64,000 nt of DNA from Carnegiea gigantea. Taxonomy: Eukaryota > Streptophyta > Magnoliopsida > Caryophyllales > Cactaceae. Under the pieces are notes generated by a model that worked only from the letters and a program-made list of their open reading frames with translations, was not told where the DNA came from and made no database searches. Below, piece by piece: positions 51,385-61,324 of this stretch. The stretch is taken from assembly GCA_029747015.1 (NCBI GenBank), contig JAKOGI010000816.1, positions 105,001 through 169,000 of the forward strand. Direction: 5' to 3'. How positions within the stretch are numbered: position 1 is the first letter of the stretch; each line of letters opens with the position of its first letter. The position numbers and the translations under genes are program-made.

Positions 51385-53903
51385 ATGGAAACAGAGGAAC
51401 TGGTCAAACCCTCAAACTCACTGCCATTGCCATCAAAACCCCGTGAAAATAACATCTTCTCTCTCCTAACCCAACCCGTACAATGGATCCGACACCTCTC
51501 GTCGGATCTAAGCCCATCCTTGGTGGCGGGCATCTTCGTAGTGTACGGGCTCAGCCACGGGTTCGCGTCTCACTACTTCCGGGTCGTATCCGACTACTAC
51601 TGGAAAGACATCCAGAAGGCTCGACCCGCATCGGCCCAGTTCTACGCGGGTCTCTGCTACATCCCCTGGATCATGCGGCCCATCTGGGGCCTCCTCACGG
51701 ACGTCTTGCCAGTCATGGGGTACCGGCGCCGCCCCTACCTGGTGGCCGCCGGCGTCATCGGGGCGGTTTCGGCGGTGGTGCTCTCCGGAGCTTCCAAACT
51801 CCCGGCGACCGGGGCGGTGGTGTGTATGGTGGGGATCGCGGCCGGGATGGCGATTGCGAGTGTGACGATCGATGCCTGCGTTGCGAAGAATAGCATTGAG
51901 GAGAGAGAATTGGCGGCGGATTTGCAGAGCCTTTGTCAGTTTTGCTTGTCGGTCGGAGCTCTGCTTGGCTACTCTGCCAGTGGCTTGCTTGTTCATCGGC
52001 TTGGCGCTCAGGTCAGTTTTTACTCTTCTGGACTTGACTAAAGAAGTTAAGGATCTGTTCTTTTCAGTTATTTTTATTAAATTTTTCTAGACTTGTATTA
52101 ATTTATCTAAATTTTTATCAGCCAAAAATAATTTATCTAAATTTTCATGAACATATTTGGAACTTTTGGTGAATACTTTTTCTACTTTTTTTGGAAGTAG
52201 AGTATATTTTGTACTTTTTGTAAACCTAATACAAAATTATTTGAACTTATCATTTAAAAAAAAGTTCGAAAGAAAAACAACTTGTACTTTTGATGAGCAA
52301 AAGTCATTTTTCCCCCAGATAGTGTTGTGCTTGAGTTACATTTAATTTGCTTTTAATTTGCCACTTTTTTTTTCTCGATTATTAATTGGACATGATCCTT
52401 ACAATAATAAAAAAAGACAAAACAACCACTATACTGCTCACGAGAAAAACAGCTACTACAACCTACATACCGCAAATTGCAAACAAGTAAGCTCAACAAG
52501 CCGCTGGTACCAAATATAGACATCAATTAAAATAGCCACCGGAGATAACCCTTACATAATTTGCAACTTCTTTCCCCCCTCTTCTTCCTCGCAGGTGGCA
52601 ATTGGTGTTGTAGCAATGCCAGCAGCTTTAATACTGGTTTTGGGCTTTGTGATCCATGAATTAAGAGTCACAAATGCTACTCCGTACTCAGAGAAGAAGG
52701 TGAGACTTTGATTAATTTCTTCATGTTGAAGATGTTTTCGTTTTCTAAAAGTTTGCTGATTTCATAGCTTCGATTATCCACCCTGATTACAATAAGTCAA
52801 AAACACACCTAGCTAGTGCCAAGATTTTTCGTGGTCTACGATCACTAAAATCTTGACCTATTTTGTTAAGATTAAATCCCTGAATCCATTAAATTTCGTG
52901 TATTGTTTTACGTGTCATCCATTCATTACGTTGTATTGACCTTTATCCTTCATTCGAATCCCTGAATTAGGCTTTTGAAAGGGCCGGTGGTGCAATGGAG
53001 AGCTTGTGTACAGCTATAAAATACCCTCAAGTATGGAAGCCCTCACTTTTCATGTTTCTCTCATTAGCCCTCAGTTTCAGCACCCAAGAAGGTTATTTCT
53101 ATTGGTACACTAATCCTAAAGCTGGTCCTGGATTCTCTCAGGTCTTTCCCCTTTCTTGATTTTTCCCATAAGTTTATTTAATTCTACATGATTCTACCAG
53201 AAATAAACTCGCGATCATAATATTTTAAAGAGAGAACTTTTACAGTCAAGATGCAAGTAATTTGTGTTCCACCTGATTTGTGTTCATCGGCTTTATGTAG
53301 GAGTTTATAGGAATGATCTATGCAACTGGTGCAGTAGGATCAATAGTAGGGGTCCTAATCTACCAGAGGTTCTTGAAGGACGTTCCGTTTAGGAGCCTCC
53401 TACTCTACGTACAACTCCTGTATGGCATATCGGGCATGTTGGATCTTGTGTTCGTGCTGCGATGGAATTTGACACTGGGGATCCCAGATTCGTTCTTTGT
53501 AATCATGGAGGAGAGTGTTTTCCACATTATATCCAAACTTAGATGGATGCCCATGATAGTGTTGAGCACAAGGCTATGTCCTCTAGGCATTGAGGGGACT
53601 TTCTTTGCACTCCTTTTGTGCATTGATACCCTTGGTTGGTTCTCTTCGAAGATGATTGGAGGAGTGGTGCTGCATTTGCTGCACATTTCAAGAACTGATT
53701 TTACCAGTTTGTGGTTGGCTGTTCTTGTCAGGAATTGCTTGAGAATTGCCACACTTGGTTTGATCTTTCTTGTGCCAAATGCAACTCAGTATGATGTTTT
53801 GGTTCCTTGTGATCCTTCAACCAAAAGTCATCATGAGAAGACTGCTGAGGAAGAGGAAATGGCTCTACAACTTATGCCTTTGAATCAAAAGGTTCAAACA
53901 TGA
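51385..53903 (+). CDS. Folate-biopterin transporter-like protein (BT1 family), tandem copy 2
   Basis: Four coding exons (51385-52011, 52595-52699, 52971-53141, 53301-53903), all phase-0 introns, give 501 residues. The start METEELVKPS is the first in-frame ATG and has a good context (AACCATGG). WGLLTD, GYRRRPY, SVTIDACVAK and RLCPLGIEGTFFALL are kept. The exon-3 motif is altered: STQEGYFYWYTNPKAGPGF, with His to Gln, His to Tyr and Asp to Asn against copies 1 and 4. A short acidic N-terminal extension is present, and the C-terminus contains LQLMPLNQK. All exons are open, so the gene seems intact, but transport activity or specificity could have shifted. Confidence 0.88.
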
Positions 53904-54755
53904 TTTTTTTTTTTTTTTTTTATAGTGTTTTTCAATCTTGTATTGGTCTTGGTAAATGTGTACAAATTTGAAAAATGCCCATTTCTGAAACCATTTAATT
54001 CAAGCCTGTGTTAATATATATGCATACATAACATAAATCTTCAAGTTCTACTGACACTATCATAATATAAACACTCATTACATCACATATAAATTAGTCG
54101 TGACATTATACATAGCGATATTCATTATTGGAATTATCATGATAAAATATATGCTTTAAAAATATGTATGCTAAGAATATGAAACATAATAAGCGTTCAC
54201 AAAGTGGACCCTAACGTTATCATTAAAAACATTCACAATCGTTAATTCCCACCAAGGTACACTATGAGTGAAAGTATGATAATACCGTCTGATCTGACTT
54301 ACTAAAACGAAATAAATTCTTTTTTTTAGAGGGGTTAAAATTTACTTTATTTAAAAATAAACTTATTTATGAGTTGAAAAACGACTCGAAATTGACCTAA
54401 AATAAAATCACCCCTATTCAAATATGATTTAACTTGAAGATGACTCCAAATGAGACATTGAAAAAGTGTTGAAGTCCTTTGAAATGGGGGGAAAAATTGA
54501 AATGAAAAAGAGAGGGGGAAAAAAAAGTTGATGACTTGATGTGGACTTAGGGTTCACAATGTGCATCATGGAATTGGATCCATAATATAATATGCCTTAA
54601 GCCATGTTCATTGCAACTTAATTACATTAAAATACAACATTTCTGCATCAAGATCCAAACTTTCTCCTTCCTATTCAAAATCAATCCTCCTGGGTGTTCA
54701 AGAGAAGAACTAACAATGGAGCATTGAAATCAAAATCAAAATCAAAGACTGCGAG
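53904..54755. other. Gap between transporter copies 2 and 3
   Basis: AT-rich DNA with a T-run directly after the copy-2 stop. No gene is seen apart from the short upstream frame at 54716. Confidence 0.45.
54716..54727 (+). promoter_or_regulatory. Three-codon upstream reading frame before copy 3
   Basis: ATG GAG CAT TGA ends 28 bases before the main ATG at 54756. If transcribed it is a minimal uORF that could lower translation. Copy 2 starts with Met-Glu, so this may be a remnant of an ancestral N-terminus. Confidence 0.45.
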
Positions 54756-57645
54756 ATGAAATTGAGAAGGAACCCATTTTCAAGCCTGACAATCCAAGCC
54801 CTGCAATGGCTAGAAAAGCTTTCACGTTCCCTAAACCCTAGCTTCGTCCTGGCCATAATCCTCATCTTCGGACTCAGCCATGGCTTCACCGGGTCATACT
54901 TCCGAGTCGCCTCGGATTTCTACTGGAAAGACGTGCAAAAATCTCAACCTTCCTCGGCCCAAATCTACGCCGGCCTCTACTGTCTCCCCTCGATCATGAA
55001 GCCCATCTGGGGCCTCCTCACCGACGTTTTTCCGGTGATGGGGTACCGGCGGAGGCCGTACTTCGTGGTCGCCGGAGTAATCGGCGCTGTGTCGGCGGCG
55101 ATCTTGACGGCTTTCCAGGGAGTTCCGGCAATGGTGGGGGTGGGGTGCTTGATTGGGGTGGAGACGGCGAAGGCGATTGCGGATGTGACGATGGATGCGT
55201 GCATTGCGAAGAAGAGTATCGAGGTTCGGGCATTGGCCACGGATATGCAGAGTCTGGGGAGTTTTTGTTCGTCGGTTGGAGCCCTTGTTGGGTACTCTTC
55301 TAGTGGCTTTTTGGTTCATTCTCTTGGTGCTCAGGTGCGTCATTATTCTCCTGCCTTCAACTTACTTTGTTCGGATAAATTTAATTAAGTTCAGTCAAAC
55401 ATAAATAAGTTTAGTTTATTTTATAGAACAAAAAAGATTGAGTTTAATTTGGTTTAGTTTAGTAAAATTGAACTTAGAGTTCAACGGAAATAATTTTGGA
55501 TCAGTTTGGTTTAATTCAATTGAGTTCAACAAAACATAAGTTGAAAAAAAAAAAAAGATCATACATTATGATTCTCGAAGTATAATCCTGCGTTACGAGA
55601 CATTATTACCTTTTTTTTTTCTCCTTGAAGGTGAATGATTGCGAAAATAAAGGGATTTTGAAAGTGAAAAAATGGTACCGTTAACTTGTTGCAGAATCCC
55701 CCCAAAAATTGTATTTTTAGGAAAAAGGTTGTAGCGAAATTCAAATTTAGGCTTTAATTTGTTAATATTGGTATTTATAAAATATCGATGTGAGTAGTTT
55801 TTTGTGATTAAATTTTTAAATTTTAGTTTTTTATCTCCCTTATTTTTGAAAAATAATTGATTTTGTCAAACACTTTTTTCAAAATAGGTAATGTGAAAAA
55901 TTATAAGCAACTAATGCGATAAGTAAACAAGGTGATTGCCAAACAAGGTCATAAATCATAATCATACTTCCAAAAATGAATTTTGCGAAGGCCTGGGCCA
56001 GCGGGTGTGGGGGAGCCCAAATGAGGGGTGTACGATAGGCCCAATCTCTTTGTCGCCAGAGAAGTGAGATTGGGCTGGCCTTTGAGGGGCAAGCATGCGA
56101 TGGGCCTGACACTCTCTGACACTAACTAGGGAAGTTTGGAGTCTAAATTGGAACTTGAGTCTTTACCAAGTCAGAAATAAAGATGTATGGAATTCTATTA
56201 TCCACTGGTTGGATACTTGGATGGTCTGTCTGAAAGTCTTTACTTGTATGTAACACACAGCTCTTTCTATCCTTATAATGTTTACAAGAATTCAATTGAA
56301 AGCATTATCGGTAGATGATGAATGTGCATTTTGTAGTGAAGGATTGAATAGTTTGTCTACCCGTAAACGATTCTATCCGAACCAAAATGTCATCATCTTG
56401 AATGTGACCTGACTCAAAATAAACTCGAAAACTAAATGACTCATTCGTCAACTCTATCTAAAAATACATTAGCGTTGTGCGCCACTTGCTGAAAACTGAA
56501 AACATAGGGGGGCCATAAAGGATTCGTGGTGAACTTCTACCCATTTGTAATGTGCAGGGAGCGATGGGATTTCTGGCAATTCCGCCTGCATCAATGTTTG
56601 TGTTAGGTTTCTTATTTTGCGAGCGCAAAATTACTCGCCACCACTATAAAAATGTGAGACACCTTCCAACATTGTACTGTTTAATTTCGATCTTGCTTGT
56701 TTGTTATATTCCTCTCTTTGGAGTATGGAGTACAGATTTCTGATTTTCCCTAAAAAATGGACAGATAGCCATAGGTGGGAGATTGAGGAGGACAATGGAG
56801 GACATGTTGAGAACAATAAAGCTTCCTCAAGTGTGGAGGCCTTCATTGTACATGTATCTCTCTTTGGCCTTGAACATCAGTACTCATGAAGGCCAATTTT
56901 ATTGGTATACTCACCCTACTGCTGGCCCTGCCTTCTCTCAGGTAATGTACAGTACATATGCTTTTTACTCAATTATTGAGTTATTTATATGAAAATTTGT
57001 TTGGCCTACTAATTAAATTTGTTTTGTTTTGTTTTCTTTCCCTTGCACTAAATGCAGGAGTTTGTAGGAGTGGTATATGCGGTGGGTGCATTGGGTTCAG
57101 TAATAGGGGTGCTAGTATACCACAAACTGCTAAGTGACCTTCCCTTCAGAAACATACTCTTTCTTGCACAGCTCTTGTACGGAGTCTCAGGAATGCTGGA
57201 CCTAATATTCGTCCTTAGATGGAACCTGAAGCTCAGAATCCCCGATCCTCTCTTCGTGATCCTCGAAGAAGGCGTTCTACGACTCATAGCCCGTGTCCGA
57301 TGGGTGCCCATGATGGTGCTAAGCAGCAGACTTTGTCCGCTAGGCATAGAGGGAACCTTCTTTGCTCTGCTTATGTGCATTGACAGCTTAGGCACCCTCT
57401 CTGCAAAGTGGGGTGGAGGGCTGCTTCTTCACCTCCTTGGTGTCTCGAGAACCGACTTCTCCAACCTATGGTTGGCTGTGTTTATAAGGAACTCGTTGAG
57501 GCTTGGGACATTGGCCTTAATCTTCCTTGTTCCTGGTAATGCTGGTCAAGTTGATGTTTTGGTTCCTTGTAGTGATGGTTTCAGTAAGGAATTTGGTAAG
57601 GCTGATGGGTATGTGGCCATTGAAGACGATGTTAATAAGGTGTAA
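54756..57645 (+). CDS. Folate-biopterin transporter-like protein (BT1 family), tandem copy 3, diverged
   Basis: Four coding exons (54756-55334, 56558-56653, 56765-56941, 57058-57645), phase-0 introns, give 479 residues. WGLLTD and GYRRRPY are intact. Several family positions differ from the other copies: IADVTMDACIAKKSIEVRALA instead of IASVTIDACIA...EVRELA (paraphrased), and exon 3 reads STHEGQFYWYTHPTAGPAF, with His in place of the Asp. Exon 2 is shorter by three codons and exon 3 longer by two. The C-terminal Leu-x-Pro-Leu motif shared by copies 1, 2 and 4 is missing; the tail ends DGYVAIEDDVNKV. It appears functional by frame, but is the most diverged copy. Confidence 0.87.
56039..56075. 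repeat. Perfect 10-bp stem in intron 1 of copy 3
   Basis: GCCCAATCTC (56039-56048) pairs with GAGATTGGGC (56066-56075) across a 17-base loop. It lies in a GC-rich patch (about 55985-56110) of an otherwise AT-rich intron, probably inserted DNA of unknown class. Confidence 0.6.
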
Positions 57646-57689
57646 TACAACAAACAACATAATTTTTGAAACCTGGCAGGAAACTTTTC

Positions 57690-58360
57690 GCAGTCACCAT
57701 AGATAGGCGAGGACATACGAGTAGCTAGGAAGATTATAGAATAGATCATCCATCTTAAACGTTACAATACGCGCGATAACACGAAAGTAAACATATAAAA
57801 GCCACTGCACGTAACGAACACAGCTTAGATTACGTGGTCATTTCGTCGAATCTGCCATCACTATCCAGCAATATCCTCCCCAAAAAAGAGCCTTCAAGCG
57901 CCCTTCCTCATAACACGTCAAACCTTCAGAACAATTGCGAAAGACATGGCAGCGTCCTCCGTATTTTGACCACTTGAAGCTTGACACTTGTTCTTCAATT
58001 CCCACATCAAATCGTAACAATGAAATTACAGGAAATGATCAGTTTGATCGATGATACATACATTTGTAGTTCGATCCAATTATATATGTATACAATACAT
58101 GTACGTAGAGCATTAACTAAGTGCAAGTGTATATATATACCTGAAGCAAAGAAAAGAAGCAGCAGCACTAAGATACAAGTACATTTGTTTCGCACGAATC
58201 TTAATTAGCTCGTGGAGCAGAGGTAGTTTAGATCTAATAATGTTTCGAAAAAGGTCATACAAGTTTTTGCTCTTTTGTTTCTTCAATACGAAAGTCAACA
58301 TGTGTGGAATTTAAACAAGATAAGTAATTTAGTTTTTTCATCGTATCATTATTTAATAGT
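57690..58360. repeat. 3' flank of copy 3, similar to that of copy 1
   Basis: CTAGGAAGATTAT(A/G)GAA, then CGTTACA, then AAGTAAAC(A/G)(C/T)ATAAAAGC match 50020-50110. Further on, GTGT(A/G)GAATTTAAACA followed by TAATTTAGTTTTTT and ATCGTATCATT match 50268-50320. The shared order shows that downstream DNA was copied with the gene. No separate gene is seen here. Confidence 0.65.
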
Positions 58361-58886
58361 TGTTCATCTTTTACGTCAGCCTGTTTTTTTGTAGATGACG
58401 ACTTTCATTCCTTAATTGTTGATAGCATACTATTTATCAAAGAAGATGGGGTAGTAATTGAAACATTTCAGTTGTATGGATCAATCCATCCTTACAGAAT
58501 AATGTAAAATAAGGAGCAAATTTAGCCATACTAGAGTTATATATCATAAATCCCTATTTTCTTTACATAGCAATACTAAAATTCTACACGCATCAAGCGA
58601 AAAGAAAAGGGGGCGGGGGGTTCATAGTGATATTGCGCGAACAATAATTGCCAAAATTTCATAAAATGACTCATTCACTGCTAGTATAGCTAACGCGTAT
58701 ATATTCAACCTAATTAAGCAGAGAACTTGTACCGGTAACAATATTGCACCATAGTACAGTTGCGCTTCATCCGACTCCTTGCTCGTAATATAAGCAATAA
58801 AAGTAGGAATGTAGCGCACATAATACACAATATTAATATGTGGATTAATTAATGACTATTTGAACCTCAATCATTACAGTATGTTG
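58361..58886. other. 3' flank of the EPFL9-like gene
   Basis: AT-rich, with a G-rich patch near 58610. No coding exon was recognised on either strand. Confidence 0.45.
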
Positions 58887-60161
58887 TCATCTATGACAAA
58901 CACACTTGTAACGGTAAGCACTGTTGAGAGGGTCATTGCCATCAACGGGTATTTGTTCAGCCCGACATCTATATCTGCATCCTCTGCACTCATTGTAGCT
59001 GCAAGGTGGCGCCGTTGATCCTATCAGCATTCTCTTTGGCTTTCGATCATCACTCTCCTAATGTACGGGGGAAAATACAGGCATTATATTTGACTATAGT
59101 ATAATGGGTTGGCATCAAGCAGCCGCAGAAATTCGGGTCCGATTCAATTTAAATTAAACAAATAACAGATCGTATTAAAACAACAAAAATAAGAAAAATC
59201 TCACATCCAAATTTCAAATTTGGACAAATTTTGTTCTCTAGTAGCACCTAATTTTTGCAAGTAAATCAAATTTGTTAATAGAGTAGTCGGACAAAATCAT
59301 TTACAAACATGGGATGAGTCACAAACTTGTGTACCTGGAAAAGTAATTTCCTTTGTGGTGGATTTAACTCAGATGCTGGTACTTGATTCTTGATCGTACC
59401 TGGATGAGTCACATTTACTGCACTAAAAATCAATATTTTAGCAGAGCTTTTCATTTGCTAGGCAGCAAAGCTAACAGAGACATGATCAATCCCTTGCAAA
59501 TTTAATAAAAAGAAATAAATTTCTTACACAGTGTTGTATTCTCAGGTAATATAATTTTTTGCGGTTTTTTTAATTTATTTAATGAAGACTAAGTTATCCA
59601 ATCTATTAGTCCGTGATGAATACTGTTTATATCTACCGACAGTACGGACACCTGTACGTTCCTAATTTTCCGAGTGAATGGTAATAGGGGATTAGCCTCC
59701 CCACTTAGTGATTTTCCAGAATTTCTGTGCCTGATTAATATAACCTCCACTTCAATACTCGTAGGGAACAAATTAAACCATGCCAAATATAATCCTCCAC
59801 AATCCTGTCTTTGTTTCTGACCACTTACCATATAAATTAACAAGAGGTTCATGCCAATTAACACTCTACAAACTCCAGTATCAATAGAGAAATAGTTAAT
59901 GTTTTCTTAGTTTAACGTCTAAATTGAGTCAGATTTTCTACAATTGAATGATGAAATTGCTATGTATATATAAACCCCAAATACATATTGTCTAAAGAGC
60001 ATAAAGATGATAGATAGGAATGAAGGAAAGAAAAGATGACCTGAGAGGATTAAGAGGAATGAGAGGATTAGCAGTGTGGAGATCAATAACAAGAGCAGAA
60101 GGGCATTGGCAGCAGCAGGGTGATGATGAGTAGTCTCTTCAGGTGTGCCTTCCAATTCCAT
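58887..60161 (-). CDS. EPFL9/STOMAGEN-like secreted peptide precursor
   Basis: Three coding exons on the minus strand: 60161-60041, 59417-59335 and 59057-58887, in phase, 124 residues. Residues 20-40 are a Leu-rich hydrophobic signal segment (ALLLLLLISTLLILSFLLIL). A pro-region follows, and a predicted 45-residue mature peptide runs from Ile80 to Arg124. It begins IGSTAPPCSYNECRGC and ends with KCVCHR. Six cysteines (87, 92, 95, 99, 120, 122) match stomagen, whose three disulphides shape the peptide. In Arabidopsis, stomagen is made in mesophyll and promotes stomatal density by competing with EPF1/EPF2 at ERECTA-family/TMM receptors. The residues before Ile80 (KPKRML) are basic, as expected for processing. 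The N-terminal region before the signal is unusually long, acidic and His-rich. It lies antisense between transporter copies 3 and 4. Confidence 0.92.
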
Positions 60162-60214
60162 GAATGAAGCCGTGATCGAAATCTGGTGTTGATGAGAAAA
60201 ACTTAGGGGTGGTA

Positions 60215-60232
60215 ATCGATCGATCGATCGAT
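60215..60232. repeat. (ATCG)n microsatellite upstream of the EPFL9-like gene
   Basis: Four and a half ATCG units about 55 bases upstream of the EPFL9-like ATG, next to a TATA-like TTTATATCG on the minus strand. The core promoter may lie here. Confidence 0.6.
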
Positions 60233-60835
60233 ATAAAGATAAGAGAGGGACAAATATAATTACATCGTGGTCGCCTTATAACCGTTGATGCAACTTCACT
60301 ATATATGTAGCCGGTAGCTGGCTAGCCAGACAGTGTACATTTCACAAGGAGATGACAGACTGATACGACTGGCGTAAAACAAAAACAATGTCCCCCAATC
60401 ACTGACATGTATACATCTCTCTCTGTCTAAAAAGGCAGAGGCAGAAAATGGTGATCTAGAAAGGCGGAGTGTGAGTATGAGCACAATGAGAAGGCGTTAG
60501 TGCAAGCTTACAAAATACATACAGGAAATGACTTGGGGTTTTTTCCCTTTGGCCCCCATTTCTCCTGCCATGCCCATGCAAATATGTACCGCTTCTTGGC
60601 CCCGTTCTCTTCTTTAGTTTTTCTCTTTTATTTTTTTCGTCCTCTCTTGTTCCGAAATTCCTCCCCCTTCCCCCCTTTTTTCCCCTCTTCGATGACCAGG
60701 CTGTTGATGGTAAAATTACCCTTGTATTCGAGGGTCGCTCTACAAGGACGAAAATGACATTAGGTCACTATTAACTAACTACTAGACTAACATAAGATTT
60801 AGACTGAGTTGATGAGGGCTAAACAAAATTGTGAC

Positions 60836-61014
60836 AAGTGGCGGATCTAGGATTTCAAATTAGGGGTGTCCACCTACGAACATTTAACAATCTATTATTT
60901 TTTTGAGCTTATTTTAGGGGTGTCTGCCCATAATATTGATATAGATTTCAAATAATTTTTTTTGGATTAGGAGTGTCCATGGACACCCCTCCCTCCCACA
61001 TAGCTCCGCCACTG
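60836..61014. mobile_element. hAT-type MITE with 8-bp target duplication
   Basis: The 179-bp element begins AAGTGGCGGATC and ends GCTCCGCCACTG, so the ends form the inverted repeat (C/A)AGTGGCGGA. It is flanked on both sides by ATTGTGAC (60828-60835 and 61015-61022), a perfect 8-bp target duplication typical of hAT transposition. It has no coding capacity and lies about 310 bp upstream of transporter copy 4. Confidence 0.85.
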
Positions 61015-61324
61015 ATTGTGACACTAAAATTAACAAAAAAGACCCAAATTGTAGTTTTTGTTATAATCCATGGAAACGCTTTATTTAGGTGCTTTGTGTT
61101 GTTGATTAAATGCCCAATAATGACCAATGATTCTCCTTCTCCTCACATGAAACAGCCATTCAGAATTGTCAATTTTGTGCACCGAATACCTTACTGGGCC
61201 GCCCTTTCCTTGCAGTTGCCCATAATTGGGATCCTGAGTCCGAAAACACAGAATTACTGGTCAGACAAACTTCCCAGTCAACAGCCTTGACACTGCCTCC
61301 CTCTGAAGTCTTAACTCAACAACC

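Noticed and set aside
57838..58195. A possible two-exon small cysteine-rich secreted peptide on the minus strand (hydrophobic start, then four cysteines)
   Set aside because: The hydrophobic frame begins with GTG, not ATG. The nearest real ATG is in another frame that does not join the cysteine exon, and the acceptor is weak.
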